From Prinia subflava (taxonomy: Eukaryota > Chordata > Aves > Passeriformes > Cisticolidae): 64,000 nucleotides of DNA. Positions 46,691 through 61,930 of the stretch are shown here, piece by piece (positions within the stretch are counted from its first letter, which is position 1; each line of letters starts with the position of its first letter). The stretch is taken from NCBI RefSeq assembly GCF_021018805.1, contig NC_086283.1, forward strand, positions 11,421,162 through 11,485,161. The letters run 5' to 3'. The notes under the pieces are model-generated. The model saw nothing but the letters and a program-made list of their open reading frames with translations. It had not been told where the DNA came from and did no database searches. Made by a program: the position numbers and the translations under genes.

Positions 46691-49600
46691 GAATAAAGGT
46701 CTTTAAAGCCAAACAGTAACAGTTTTTTCTGGCATGGCTTCTTTCACATCATTCTAGTAAACCAAAGGATATTAGAAAGTGTAAGAATAAACCTAGGTGC
46801 CTTTTCCTTAAGTTACGTAGTGATTTTTGGGAACATAAATTCTATTTTATCATGGTTCAAAAGCAGCACCTGAAGAGGGTTTATTTCTTTGCAAATGCCA
46901 AATCTAATGTTTCAAAGAAAGCTGAAGATTAAATGAAAAGGAGAGCAGAAGGGTAGGTAGCTGTCATTAGCCTTAAGATTGTTTATGAAAACCCGAGATG
47001 ACCTACAGCTTTAAATGACATTGATTGGCGTAGTTTAACTTGGTACTAATGGACTAATGACTTACAAAGCTCTGAATGAGCATTCAAAGGGAAAGAAAAA
47101 TATCCTGGTATCTGTGAAATATGTTGATTACAATCTGTGGTATTCAGCTGACTTTAATTGTAGTTGCTATTTAAAAGAAAAAAAATAATTCCTCAAATAA
47201 GAAAATCTTTTATTTTTAGTGCAAAGAATGCCACACTGAAAGTGAATAGTTTCAACTGCAGCCTCTTAACTAGAGGCAAACCTTGCTGTAATTTAGCAGC
47301 AAGCCATGTCTGAGCAATTCCTCAAAATCTTGAGTCTTAAGGGAAGAATACTGAAGCAATTAATCAAAAATAAAAAAATTATATTAAAAAAAATACTAGA
47401 AAACCCTTCCTGCTTCTGCTGCAGAAGGCAAGTCAACTAACTTTGATCCTTGTTTTCCCCTCTTAACTCAGTTGGATGCTTGAGATAAAAGGGAGGATAG
47501 TATTTGCCTTGAATTTCCAGTGTAGTGGTTATTGTTTCTTCTTCTGCTCCTTTTATTATCCTGAGTAAAATGTGCCACAACAATCCTTTTGAGACATGAA
47601 ATACTGCTGAAAGGTCACTGTTTAGAGCACAGCCAGTATAGCAGGAGACACTGCTAATCTATCAGTTCTAGGATGAATATGTTGACAAGGAGCTGTATTT
47701 TAATAATTAATCATTATAAAACTAAGGCAAGTTAATAATTTAGAGTCTGATAATGGAGAGTGGTGTGACTCCTTGAGTAGGCAGTTTCTGTTAAGTTTCA
47801 CCTCTGTTAATTTTAACCAAAAGGAGCACTGTCACCTTTAATTATGAACAAGAAGCTCTTGGAGCTGTACAGATATCACAGAGGAGAGGAGGTCAGCTCC
47901 AAGAGAAAATTTGGGGAGCACATACAAAGTCAGTCTAAAGCTACTCAATGTAGTTAGATCCTCAAGCCGTATGTTTGCTTTACCATAACAGTGTGTTAAT
48001 GGAAAGCAAGTAAGCAAAATGTTAAAAAGTGAATAGAGAGAAAGTAGATGTTTGTCATCCCAAATATGCCAATCATGAATGATCAGTGCAAAGCCCTGAG
48101 CTTAACTAGTAGTGGTGGCAGAATTGCCATCATCTGTGATGGAAGCCTCTATACCCATCTTTTCACCAAAATAGTCTTGTGACCTCTTCATCATTGCAAT
48201 TTGCTCCTCTGAAAACGTTTTGTGTTCCCAAAGATGTGAGATTTAGGTACTTATGCTTTTGTTTGCTTCTCCAAAACTTTATAATTTTTTTTATTTAAAT
48301 AGCCCATGTCAACAGAAAGAGGGTAGGGAACAGCATGAGTTATTTCTCCAAGCTCTGCAAAAATCAGTAGAAGGATTTGAGAGGGCGTAATGATATTCTG
48401 GTGGAGGGAAGGATTCATGTGGGATTCATGTGCAAGGTTCATGCACACTGACCTTGCACCCCTACTCTGTGCTGCCCCAACAGCCACAATGGGAAGACTG
48501 TGGTGCTGGTAGTGGTGAAAGCCCACTGGAGCCAGGGAAAGAGGGAGATCTAGGGTACATAAGGCAGGAATTCAGGCCAACAGCAGACTTCAGGAATTCT
48601 TCCGTTGAGGGAATATCCCAACTCATAAGTACATCTTGCTTTCTTAAGGCTGAATATGTTGGTTTGGGACACTATAGCATGTGCTCCTTGTAAGATTGCC
48701 AGCGTGGCATTAGATACTGCAATGCCTGAGCTTTAACTTGTGCTTCCTGCTGCTTATGGTAGGAAATTCTTGGAATAGTGGGGCTACTGAGGTACCTATT
48801 CAGTTATCAGAAGCATTTGGCAAGTTTCTAAGGGCAGCCACTGTAGCATAAATGTTATTTTAATAAATTTACAAAGCTCTTTGATAAACAGAGGCTGCTA
48901 TTTCTAAGGAACCCTGTTCTCTTCACCCTTGTGGCAGTCAGAGTTGACTAGTGGGGAGGAAACACCTCACATAGCATGGCTCAGGTTACACAAATCAGAT
49001 AATTTAACAGACTTTGCAATGTTCACTGTTTACATAGCTGCTTTTGTTCTAGACTTGGCTGAGTTTTCAGAGGGCTGCCGTTCTCTTAACTGTCTTGTTT
49101 ACAAAAGTTGGCAGTTCATGTTAAAGACACATTGATATGGTTTTGAAAATGGGAAATACTAAAGCAGGGCACTAAGTAGTTAAAGTATATGGTGTGTAAT
49201 ATTCAGAGTTACTTTACTTGGCCTCAGTGCTGTATCAATGGCAAAAAAATTAACACCAAAAAAATGCATGCAAAGAACGTTTGCCTCTGAGAAGAGCTCC
49301 GTGAAGTACCCACTTGCCACTCTTACATCTCTGAGTGTGTGATCTTATCTCTGCTAGTTGTTTGTTTTGGCCTGACTCCAAGGCATTCGTATTACAGGCT
49401 GTTTTGTCACTACAGTTGACATAACTCACAGTTTTTCTCTTTGGTTTTTCACCAGAGAGAATCGTATTTGTTGTACTGCACAGAATAACTTCATCTCACT
49501 GTGGTTTCGTGGCATGTTGTGTTGATGTGTGATGAAGGCACGTCCTGTCATGATTTTATGTCATTATATGACAAGACACCTTCCCCATAAATTAACACAT

Positions 49601-50803
49601 TTTGGATAAGTTGCAGCATTAGGTCAAGTTAGTCCATTGCAAAGTTTCAGGAGTCCAAGAGACACAAACTAGTTAGGAATGGTTACAGAGCTTTACACTA
49701 AGTTTGTGGGATGTGATATATTCCTCATAAAAATCAGGACTGTCTCATGAACTTCCTTGCAGACAATCTTTACATCGTATCTCAGCCTAAAACTGTAATT
49801 AAAAATGTTCCTGAATTGTCTAGCAAACACAGGTCATGAAGTGATTTGGGCCTCCATTCCTCTAAAAACAAATTTGGCATATATCTGCACATATATCTGT
49901 CTCTTTTCCAGTTGACTTGAATGAAAGGTGTCCCCAAGTGTCTGTACTTCTTACTCCCTAAATCCATTACGTGGCAGTGTGGTGTACCTTAGCAGATGTA
50001 TGGTTATTTGAAAGAACGGCAGCATCCAGTGCACCATGGGAAACCCTGATCCATAAACTGTTACATTTGTGTGTAGCAACCTTCTGCATAAAGCATGGCA
50101 CTTAAGGTATGGACAGAGAATGTTACCTGGTAGGAAGAGCAGAGATATGCCTGTTGTATAGTAAATCAGAATTAATCGCCTATGTCCTCAGTAAAATGTG
50201 CCAACATCTCTGAACTCGGATGTGAAGTGTTTGCAATTATAGACAAATGTCTACATGAAAGGGCCAGGCCTGCTTCAGAGGCCCTGAGAAGCCCAATTCT
50301 TTAAAACCAGACATGAGAGCTATGTCTATATCTCAGGGGTCAGCAAATTTGTCCCCTTATGTTAATGCTATCACTTATTGCCTTGAGGTAATTGCATATG
50401 TCATTACTTGATTACTGTAGATTTTTTATTATAATTCACTCATCTCTAAATTCCAGATCAAATTAGACTGCATATCAGATAACCTTTGTATTTGTTATAC
50501 CTATGGAAAGAAATAGTGGCGTCACATTTTTGTGTGTGGTGATTTGTGTCAGCAGCCATCAGCTTTCCTGCCGTAGGCTGGAGAAAGGATAATATTGCTT
50601 TCTCTCTTAAAAACTCATGCTTTTGAGTTAGATTTTAAGTAGGAAGTTTTTGAGACTCTTACTTTTGTAAAATGTTCAGTATTTTTTGTGGATGACAGAA
50701 ACAAGCTGAAAGTGTAAAATTACCATTTCTCCCTCTCCTCCCCCCACTAAGTTCTCCTTCTTGCCAGTCATTTATCACTTGGCAGCATATAAAACTCTGG
50801 GGC

Positions 50804-50830
50804 TTTATTTTATTTATTTATTTATTTTTA
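50804..50830. repeat. (TTTA)n microsatellite
   Basis: Five to six TTTA units with minor interruption. Confidence 0.9.
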
Positions 50831-53800
50831 ATCTGGCTTTGTTCTTACTATATAACATCAATAGCTACTTATGTCTTCAATGCAGTCTATGGATAAGAAG
50901 ACACATCCAGTCTATCTGGTTCATGATTTATTGTAAAAGGATTAGCTATTAGGTGTTGTTTTCAGGCAAGCAGAAAGTCCTTTCACCTTAACTCTTTGTA
51001 TCTAGTAAATATTTTTTCTCAGGTAATTCAGCTAGTAGATGTAAAATGTGAGCACTCTCCTACAAGCTCATGTAATTGTTGAAGGTTAAAATTTCTGCTT
51101 GCATTTTGGCTTCCATTATATTTGAAACAATGGGCGTCACATTTATTCCTTCCCTTAACAAATAGTGCAATGAAGTAACCTGTTCCACTTGACTTAAACA
51201 AAAGTAATGACAAGGGAGCTTAGCGTTTTGGAGCTGACAAACTTGCGATGGGATTGAGACGAATCACAGCCACTGGGTTTATATGATAATGTTACTTCTC
51301 TGCCTGCTGCACTGATCTGCAGCTCAGAGGTGATGCTTGAGGCGACCTCATACCTTTAGGTGTCCTGTGACTTGTTCACATCTTCCTCTATCCAAGGTGG
51401 AAACCTTCTGTTATGTGCCTGTGAAGTGAATGCTGAGAGAAAACCAGAAAGGGCCTGATCTCACAAAGTGCTAAGCAGACCCCAAAGCCCTACATTCCCT
51501 CAGCTCCCCAGTGATTAAGATGATCAAGTTTGTTCATTCTGCATTAGGCATGACAGAATTGGAGAATGTCAAGTGCTCGTTTCCAGCTTACATTTTTATG
51601 TCCACTAGTTCATTCCTCATTTTTCTTTAGTTGCAGCTGCAAGGCTGATGCACTGTATCAGTAAAAAGTAAAACCTGTTATATAAAATCACCTAAAGAAA
51701 ATATCATTGAATTCCTTATGCGATTTTATCTGTTTTAAATTACTTTCATATGACTAATATTACATGCTGAGCTAAGAAGAAAAGAAAGCAAGTTGACAGA
51801 ACTTCTGACCATTTAAAGATATCTTACAATCATTGTGAGTCTTCTCCTTGTGCTGATCATAAGACAACCGTGAAATAAGGACCCTGTAACCATCAGTGCA
51901 AAGAAGTCAGGGTGTTCTTGTGAGCTCAGAACTGTCATGGTATAAATGCCTTTATCTCACTGTTGGTAACAGGTTACTCCTGAAATAAACCACACTTTGT
52001 GTAGGCTAAAGATGTGCTCCCAGCATTTGGGTTTTAAGAGAGATAAATATTCTTGCGCCTTTGTTTGCTTGTATTTTACAAAGATTTTTTAGTTTTAATT
52101 TTTAAAGAAAGTGGTGGGGCAAAAACTGTTTCCACGTGCTGCAGCATGGAGTTGAAAAGTAAAACTTGTTACTGGTAAATTATTAGTACTTGCTGTTTAT
52201 ACTAGAGTATTCAACATGCTGTGGGGTCTACTCCAAGATGACAGAAAGGTGTGATTCCTTCACTGCAGAGCCCTCCAGATCAGTATAGGCACAGAGAAGA
52301 AGACAGGCTAGAGCAGATAAAGAGTGTGAAAAGGAAAGTCAACTCTACTTGCTGTAATGTGGCGCAATTGTTTCTTAAGGGTATTTCATGGGTAATGAAG
52401 CTAAACAGCTTACTTTCATTATCCAAGCTGAGATAAATGCATGGGGAATACATTTCAATACATCATCTAAGTCTCCATGTGATTTAAGTCTCCAGTCAAG
52501 TCACGGTCTGTTCAACACACCACCACATTTGTAGGAGTTGGACTTTTAGACACAATTAAAACTTCAGTTCCCTAAGGTATGTGAAATCTAAATTTTTCTA
52601 AAGGATTTAGTGATTGCACAAATAAAGATGTTTCCTGACTAATTAGTTTGGGATCACTGTGTGTCCCATCCCACATACTGTACAGGTCTTGGGCAGTCTC
52701 AGTATGCTCAGAGCTCTGGAGTTTCCTCTCTTCTGGAGAGGAATAAGCAAACTGGAGTGTTGCTGTAGCTGCTGGCATAGCAGCACTGGGCAGCTGGCTT
52801 CTGGGTCTTGATCTTAGTGAAAGGGTAAAACCAAGAATATTTTCTGTCCTCTGAAATGGAGAAAGGCCCTGCCCCTCTGAGAGTGTCCTGAATATGTGTC
52901 TTAGGGCATTTTGACTTAACTGTGTATCTTATCCAGCATAAACCAGATTGCTTTAAAATTTCTTTTTAAAGTTACAGTCATCCTAGAACAGTTTTAAAAA
53001 CAGGTAAGAAGTCTAGGATGACATGAATATGGCAGAGTCCTTGGCTGGAATCTGCCTGCCTCTTCCCAGCAGAGTTCCTGTCAAGGGTTTACGTGTGGTG
53101 CTTGTCTTGGTGACTTCCCTTTACATGTCTTATTCTCTTCAACTCAATTACTCACTCCAAAGCATCATTTTTGTCTCCTGTGCAGAGCATGTACTGAGGG
53201 AACAGGAAGGGTTCAGTAAATCAAACCAGAAATCACTGAGGAAACACTCACAGATGTACATGACAGCAAGATTCAACTTCACTTGCTTGATAAATTAAGT
53301 GATCCAGAAGGTAAAACTTTCTGGTTTGAGTTCTTTGATAACCCCATACTAATTGCTGCTCCTTGCTAAGCACTGTGCTGTTCTTCAAGCAGTGGGTGGA
53401 ACGCAGACGTGTGTAAGAGGTACAGGAGCCACCAGAAGGCTGGCTCATCTGCCTGGCTCATTTGTTCATGTGCCCTCCTATGATCTCAAAAATCTGCTGC
53501 AACTCTGCACTCTGAGGAAAAGCCCTAATATGCAGAACAAACATGATGCTGGAATGGAACATTAAGCAACTGATGATGTTAAGAAATGTACTAATACTTG
53601 TATTTGAGGCGGTCTGGTCTGGTTAAACCCTCCTGAGCCTCTTTAATAGATGAATACTGTGCATTACACAATGAAGTGCTTTAGGATAAAAGTCTTCCTC
53701 TTATTGTCTCGACATTCATTGAAATTAATATTTTCTGATTTACATTCCCCCTGCCTCTCTTGTCTTCATATGTATGCATTTATGTGCTCCATGTATATAG

Positions 53801-56800
53801 ATTTGAAAGATAATTTTTTATATCTTCTGTCTTGGGAAAATTCTTTTCCCTGAAGATATCTAGCCTTCCCTAATGTGGGCTAGTGGCAGTGACTTAATGA
53901 ATTTGAGCTTCTTTCCATGAGAACTTCCCCCAGAAATACTTCAGTAATGAGATAGTACTGAATATAAGTGGAATATAAATGTTGCACAGTTGAAATGCCT
54001 GCTTTGATGGAAGGGGGCAGAATTACAAATGTCAGATATTCCAAACTGTTTTGAGATTACTGGATTCATTTGAAACAGAACTCCACTGCAGAGAAACAGC
54101 CTGGGGGTAGATTGATCTTGTTTACCTACTGCTATGTTTCTTCCATGGTTGTTTGTGCAGAAATTTGCCCATGCAGGACTGTATGCATTGGAAAGGTTGG
54201 TTTCTTTTAAACCATTTGACTGATTTTCTTTAGAGTATCTGGTTTGTCAAAAAGCAGAAAGGGGAGGGGAGGGGCAAGGAAATGTTGCACTCTTCCTTAA
54301 GCTTTAGAGGGGAAATTCAGGATTCTTTTAAGCCTTAAAATGTTTCAATGCTTCATTCTTCCCGCAGTGTCCCAGTGCAATTTTGTATCACCCAAAAGAA
54401 ATACTTGGTATTTTTCATTCACAAAAAATTGTAGAGGTATCCAAAGAACCTAGTGTAAGAGGTAACATCCATACTGGCAGGCTGTTGTGCTGTTTCTCTG
54501 TCGGGTTTGTTATTTCACACATTCTGCTGAAAGAATGTCAAAATGGTGCTGCCACAGAGGTTCCAGCATCAAAGAGCACTTCCCTTACCCACACACCCTG
54601 CTGGGGGCCCTGGGGTAAATGGGAAGAGAATATGAGTTTCCCTCTGACAGCATTATTCATAATGATTTATTCTTTCCATTACTGTGGTTCTTAGAGGCCA
54701 CATGTAAAGATCAGTGCTTAATTGCACTTGCAGTCATGTGGTAGAAAAAAGTGAGCGCCACCCTGAAGACACTTATAAATAAAACACCCTTGCTGGTCAC
54801 AAGTCAGACGGGGGTTTGAGGAGGAAACGGGAGAGAAGGTACAAGAAAGGAGAAGCAAGCTTGCTGCATAGTAAAATGCGTACAGAAACTAAAGAAAAGT
54901 GTACTTTGCTTGAGTGTCAGGCACTGAAATAAATCTCACCAGCCTCTGAAGAAGTGTCAAGATTGAGGCAGAGTGACTGGACCTAGTGCTTGCTGAGAGA
55001 ATTAACAAGCCTGGCAATAAACCTCTGGGTAATAATGGGTCTGAAGAGTTACATTTGCTCTGGAATTTACTTTTATAAAAGCACGAAATTTTATGTGTAA
55101 ACAAGATCTATAACCACCTATAAGAAGCAAAGATTTTCAGTACCTCTGAGAATGAAGGACTGTGTTCTGTATGCCCCAGCAGGACAGAACTTGCATTAGA
55201 GCTGTAGGATGAGAGCTCAGTGAGTAATTCAATATTAGTTATTTCATAAGCTTTGTCTTTGGTGAGCATAAAATATGATTTTCTTGAATCAATTTATTAT
55301 ATGACCTTTTTTTTCTTTTTTTTCTTCCTTCTAATATGCTTCTGCCAGACTTACTCTTAGCATTTCCTGGGTCACCTAGATGCCAAACTAGAGGATGTAG
55401 CTGGGATGTGGGAGCATTCCTAGCCTGGGTCAGGGAGAGACCCAAGTATTGTCTCAGGAGAGCTTGCCCTCACCAGCTTGCTATGCCCTTCTCCTGTGTG
55501 AGGACCCACAGAGTGGAGTCCCTCCTCTTCAGCTGGCAACATTGCAGCAGCCTACAGAGTCTCTGCAGCTGGCCACTGGGCTCCAATTGCAGCAGGAGCT
55601 GGCAGATACAGGGACACAAAAGGAAGGGTGAATTAGGAAAGGGCAAAAGATTTTTTTTTTTCTGAAGTCCTTCCTCTGTTTTTCTTCTGGGAACACTGGG
55701 GTCTGAGATATGTTCAAGAATAGCACAGATAAAGCTGTTGCCTTCAGCAAGAACACACTGAAAAGCAAACTTGCTGGAATTACACTTTTGGTTATTGCTC
55801 CCATGAAGCAAGAGCCTTGTGAACCAGGTGATAAATCAGGGCCCAAAGCCCACAGCGATTATGAGGTGAAGTACAGAAAAAAAACTGCAAAGGAAAAAGG
55901 CAAGACAATGAAGGAGGCATTGATTTGATTTTGATAGCTGCTAAGCCAAGTGAGCTGACAAAAAACATTAATGCCCCTTTCAGACGCCTCTGTGGGAGGT
56001 CAGCTGCCAAACAAGAGAGGAAATGGTGTGGGTGAGTTATGTGTTTGCTATAGAGTGATGACTTCTTACGCTTGATGGAGCCAGATTTGCTTGATCGGGG
56101 ATCTCTCTGGCATATCAGAGAGAAAGCTGGACTCTTGCTTTCTGATGAGGAATCTTGAAGGAGAGACAATAGAAGCATGTTGTTTGAACTGGGCTGGCAG
56201 CAGTTGGCTGTGGGGTGTGCTGGGGTCACCTCCAGTTGGGTTGTTCTTGTACAAGGCACAGGAATCCTTCTCAGGGCGTAGTGCTTGCAGCAGGTTTACT
56301 TCTTAATTGTCTTCATATTGGTTTTACTTCACTCCTCCAGGATCAAAATATTCCTTTGGGGAACATTTTCAAACTTGTTTAAGACCATAACTAAGCTCAT
56401 TCCTTCTCAAAATAGTTTCCACCTTGTCCATGATTTGAGATGCCATTTGTGTCACGGTTAGTCTGTCCAAATTTTTGCCAAATAAATAAGATACTGTTTG
56501 GAGACAGTGGGACCTTGCTGCACAAACTCAAGTTGTTTCATAAGAGAGAAGGAAGGAGGAGCTGAAAATCAAACATTTTATTATTGATAATGGCTAGTGA
56601 AGATGGCTAAAACAGGATGCTGGCTACAGCACTGATTCTTTCTTCCGTTTTAACATCTCTCTGACTGGCAACTTGAAAAACTCAACTAAATTCTGCTGTA
56701 ATCAACAGACACAAAGTTTAATTACAATTCAATAAAGATAGCTGTTTTTCAAGTGGTGCTTAGCTGATTGGATAAAGGAAGCCCGAAAGAATATTTTTCC

Positions 56801-58339
56801 CATTCATTTTCTTCACATTCTTTCACTTTATGTTTTCACATTATGCACCATAGAAAATTGTTTGCATTCTGTCTTGTGTGAGTGACATAGTATTTTAAAA
56901 CACTGGATTTTGATAGCAAGTCATTGGGTTGTTTACTCAAGTGTTGCCTTGTGGGCCAGAGACCCACATTGCACAGATCCAGTACCCCTAATGGGAACTT
57001 TGTCTCTAAAACACCCATTTTGCTTCTATTTCATATAAAAAAGATAACCTACAAAAGGTTACTTGAAAAATTTTTTCTTTGGCTGCAGATACCTGATATA
57101 GAAATCTAAAAATTACTAATAGAGGCAACTTAAGTGAGATTGCTGAGTGTTTTTCTGGATATGTTACCAAATTAAGTAACAAATTACTTCCATCTGACCA
57201 GTGAGCCCTTCCTTGGCAGAAAAGTTGACTTACAGGATTTCTCTGTGATCCCCATCTTCCCTTTGCTCCCTATTACCCATTTCACCAGATTTTTCCATCT
57301 TGCCTGTGCCCACATTAGTGTTTCAGGGTAGTGCTGTAACGTTCCTGACATGATCTGAGTTAAAAAGCTTTAGAAGACATAGAGTTGATTTTTTTTACCC
57401 ATAGCACTTTCCCAATGCAGTTTGTAATAAAACATCAAAAATTATCAGTGTAACCAGGCAAACAGTGATTTGTTTACACCATCCCCAGGTAATGGAGGAA
57501 TGGACTCTTAAACTCTGAGTGCCACTGGTGCCTACTGTAATATCCCTCCTTTTGACAGCTATTTTTATCCTTAACCCAGCTATCACTTGCTGAGTTATTC
57601 TGTTTTCAGTTTTCATTGCCTTCCTTAAGCATCTGATAAGCAAGCAGCTTCTGCAAGTGTACACAGTCCTGGCTTCCAGGACTTTTATTCCATTGCTTGG
57701 ATCAGGACAATGCTAATGAAGTATAAAATCATGCTGACCAGGAGATGATTCCTAAGCAAATCCTGCTCCAAAATAAGCAGGCATCTGTGCCTGATGGAGC
57801 AGTGGAAGTTGCATGGCACAAGGAAAGCCTCAGAGAGCCATATGTTTGAAGGCTGGTGGTGACATTTTTGCTTTTCTTCCTTATATGGTTCATTACTACA
57901 GTTTGTTTGCTTTCTTAATTGCTCTCTCTGTTGCTGAGTCTCTGTGGACTGTAATGTATGTAAAACAATGTGCATGATTCCAGGAAAATCAAGGGTTTGA
58001 CTGTCTTGTTGTAGATACCAGTATGTGAAATACCATGAACTACAAATTAAAGGAACTCACTGTATGTTGAGCTAAATCCTAAGCCAGTAGTAACTTAAAT
58101 CCTTTGTTCATACTATAATTTAATATTTAATAGCAGCAGATTTGCTCTATAGCAGTGTAGTGCCTAAGGCACTCACACAAGAGTGCATGCACCATAGCGG
58201 TTCCAGCAGAAAGGAACTTGCTTTGTCTGAGCAGGCAAAAAGTCTGGGGAAAAGAGAGTATTTTTAATTCTTTTTCCACAGAAGAAGCAGACTGGAAAAT
58301 TAAGACTTGCCTATAATCTCCCAGGGTCTTCACAAATGT

Positions 58340-58450
58340 GGTGATGATTTAATCCCGCAATTCTGATTTTCATCACAAATTCTGAACTAATCGATAAGAT
58401 GTTTATTTGGCATCCCATAATTGCAGCAGTATTTTGTTGTTAAATACCCT
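58340..58450. other. possible conserved noncoding element
   Basis: Contains AATCGATAAG, GTTTATTTGGCA and CATAATTGCAGCAG in a CpG-poor setting, with forkhead- and homeodomain-type cores. Inference only. Confidence 0.2.
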
Positions 58451-59999
58451 GCAGTGCTATTAAAAACTAGGTTATTTAAGAATTGTAACTAACGTGGGCA
58501 CTTGAGGCAGTTCTAAAGGAAATAGTGTGTGAGCTGTTTGATATAAGTAACACTAAATAAAAGTACTTAATTATCCAGCAATACAAACCTGAAATCCTGC
58601 CTGAAGTATTTAGGAGAAAGCCTGACAGTGTCATACCACCATGGCACGTCCTGTTCACTTCTCTACAGAACACTGTCAAGTGGATGCAAAATGAAACAAA
58701 AGATTAAAAAGGAAAAATAGACCAGGGCTACCTTAATCTGAAGCCAAGAGCGAGAACATGCCCCTGTGTCCTCTGACGCCCTGAAATGGAGGCACAGCAC
58801 AGAAGGGGAAACTCACAATGGCAGATTGCAGCTTTGAAACTCCAAATTCAGCATTAAAGAAAATTGAAACGTGGCTGACTAGGCTGGTGGCCCACTGGAG
58901 TAATCACCTGCAGCCGTGTTTTCAAACAAAAGCTCATATGAAAGCTCAGGGTGACCAACAAAGGGACAGAAATATAATTTTCCACCTGCCTTTTGTTACA
59001 AATAGTGATAAACTGTGACTCCTGGTCCTAGAGGCAGAACACTATGAAGAAGTGGATTCTATGGCTAGAAATGATGAGTTATGACACTTCAGGCAAAACG
59101 AAAATCATTGTTGTGCCCCCCAAGCTCTTCCTCTCACCAGTCAGATTAAACCACTGTTGCTGCATCAAGATGCAAAGAACTGGAGTTAACCAGCTAGGCA
59201 AAGTTTAGCCAACACAGAAAATGTTTATAGATAGTTTTCCAAATCCCAGCTGTCAAAAAAAATTACAAACTAAGCTGACATATGGATATTGTAGCATTAT
59301 TTCTGCTTTCTGCATAGGAATGGGGCTTTTAATTGGGTTTTCAGTACGTGTGCTTGTTGTTAGAATTGTGTTTGGATGAACCTGCTGGGAAGTTTGTTTT
59401 TAATGTATTGTTTTAGCAATGTTCTTGTTTTCTAACATTCTGGTAAGATCGATATTTAATGGCTTTGAAAGCACTCAAGTAATTTTATTTACAACTGTGA
59501 ATGAACATTTTGGGGAACTGTTCTTTTTTAGCTGCCCTTTTTCCCATTTGGTTATCAATATGATGGAGATAAGAAGACAAAACCTGTTCATTTCCTATTG
59601 ATTTCGGACTAAGTGAGCAATCAGCCCCTGTAACTCTACTCCTCCACATGATCAAATAACATCTGTAAAAGCAGAGATGTAGTAACAGATGTGAAGGCCA
59701 GATACGAATACATCACTTTTGCAAGGGAAGCATTTAATAGAAAAGGGGGAAATGAAGTGAGTAGAGAGAGTAGTTTGGGAAGGCTAACTGAACTATTTGT
59801 ACCCTTGAAAATGATAGTAACTGAAAACATAATTCTTTTCTTAACCAGTTTGGGAATTCCTCTCTGTTGAAAACTTAACTGGGGTATATGAAGCAATTAG
59901 TGCAAATATTCTACAACATTAGGGAGCACAAGCTTTTTTTTTTTTTTCTTTTTCATTTTACAACAATGAAGAAGCCAAATACCCTTATATATTACATTA

Positions 60000-60340
60000 A
60001 TGAGATAGATTGCTAGTTTTAATGGAGCCTCTGTGCTCTGCACTGCACTGTATGCAGATTTGCTAGTTAATAAGCCCAAACAGTGCTTCTGTTCATGGAA
60101 AATGAATCCGAAACATTTGTCAGATTATCTGTTTGGCATGCCTGACTGGTGTCTGGAGTGGCACTTTGCTAATGTGCTATTACTCAGTGTCATTAACCCG
60201 CAGAAGTGATTGAAAGGTGAATTTATATTTGCATCATGCTGCTCAAAACAGGCGGCTCTATGGATTAATCTGGTGTCCTGTGAAATGGTGCTGCACAGGA
60301 TAAAACGAACCAAGCATCTCACTAAGTACATATTTCTAAC
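60000..60340. other. possible conserved noncoding element
   Basis: Motif-dense 340-base stretch with a POU octamer ATTTGCAT at 60227-60234, TAAT/ATTA cores at several places and few low-complexity bases, in contrast to the poly-T region that follows. Texture suggests a developmental enhancer. Not testable here without alignment. Confidence 0.3.
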
Positions 60341-60767
60341 TCTTGGTGGCTTTTTTCACTAAAGGAGTGTCCTGTTGTGATTATGGTAAAATGTAGGCAC
60401 AAAGTTGCCTCTGGGAACATTTGTTAGCTGTCTGTTCAACATCGTTAGAAATCTGAAGTTTTTATAATTCCTTTGAAAAGCTTGTGATTACTTTATCCAT
60501 CAGCATTAAAACCACATAAAATATTTTGGCAGCTGCATTATATATAAATAGCTTTGAAATATTGCATTAAAAAAGAGACGATTGGTCTGTGAAATGCAGA
60601 GCTGATTGTTTTATTGATTAGGAAAGTGGATCTGTTTGCATGCAAGTAGAGAATTTTCATCCTACAAATTATTTCTTTCTCCACCAAAGAAAAGGAATTT
60701 CATCTTTTCCTATTTTCTTTCTGTAAGCAAAACCATCATTGTTAGTTTGTTTTGGGTTAAATAACTG

Positions 60768-60769
<2 letters not shown>

Positions 60770-60806
<37 letters not shown>

Positions 60807-60820
60807 CTTTTTTTTTTTTT
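60770..60820. repeat. poly-T tract, about 51 bases with one C
   Basis: 26-plus T, one C at 60807, then 13 T. No minus-strand poly(A) signal close beyond it, so a retrocopy tail is not supported. Confidence 0.95.
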
Positions 60821-61739
60821 GCATGCTGTGATGTTTTTACAAACAATATTCATTGCAAACAATTTTTAATGAAGTATGCAAGTAAAGCCACAGTCTTCAT
60901 TTGTGTGGATTTTGGAGCTGAAATGGTGTTTGCTATGACCTGTTCAGGAGTGCAAGGAGATCTAGACCTATAAAACAGAATGAGTTCTTGCTTACTGAAA
61001 ATATGGAAATATGAAGGAAGAGAAGGCAACTGTGATTGTTCTGTATCGCTCTCATTTTGACTTCTTTTTGTTTGGTTTTGCATCAAAGTTTGAGACTTGA
61101 AATAATTTGTTTTCTGATTTTTTTCTTTTAATTTTATTTTTTATGTCCTAAAACATTGATATATTTTTGTATGTAAAACGGCAAAAAAAATCTTAGCATC
61201 TTTGCACCATGCTCCACAAAAGACATTGGAGTGTGACACACTGTGCTAATCAGCTTTTGACACATCACAGAGTTGGAAATGGTTTCAAAACCCCACTGAA
61301 TGGGGGTTTTATTTCCTGTTTTGACATCTCAGGTCTCCCACTCAGTCCGCAGACGAAAAAGTCCACTGCTCCAGCAAGTTTTAGCCGTGTAACTGTGTGC
61401 TGAGAGCCTGCACCCAAACAGAACTGGGAAAGAAAATAGAGAGAGGTGTAAGTGAAGACTGTGACATTAATGACTCGCTGTGACAGTGAGCACAGAGCTG
61501 ATACTACATGAGGGGTGTCAGGGTAATAAATGACTTTGGAAAGCCGTGGTGACAGGCACGTGTCCCGGATCGGGATGTGGAGGCACACAGCAGTGCAATG
61601 CCGTGCACGTGCTGGGACGCGGCTTGTCCCACATCTCTTTAGGAAGATGCACACTTACTCATTCCTCTTGTAGTAAGGATTAGTGCTGTCTCCATTTGTG
61701 AAGTTTAGCCCTTTTCCATGGACTTGAAACATAATAGAC

Positions 61740-61930
61740 TCGCTGTTCTTTGCAATTAGTCCTTTGTTTTCTTTAATCAGATAGAGACCCATTTTCTGTC
61801 ATCGTTCCTTAATAATAAAAATGCACTGATGAGCCTAATTGTTACAGCAATTTGACCTCAAACCCAGGAGCAGTCACCCCTGAATTTTATTGTTCAAAAA
61901 ATGATAAATGCAGTGCAACCTTGAATGTCT
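61740..61930. other. possible conserved noncoding element
   Basis: CpG-poor stretch with CTTTGTT (SOX-like), TTAATAATAA and CCTAATTGTTA motifs. Inference only. Confidence 0.2.

Noticed and set aside
48430..48459. 9-bp inverted repeat GTGCAAGGT/ACCTTGCAC with a 12-base loop
   Set aside because: Several repeats of this size are expected by chance in 64 kb.
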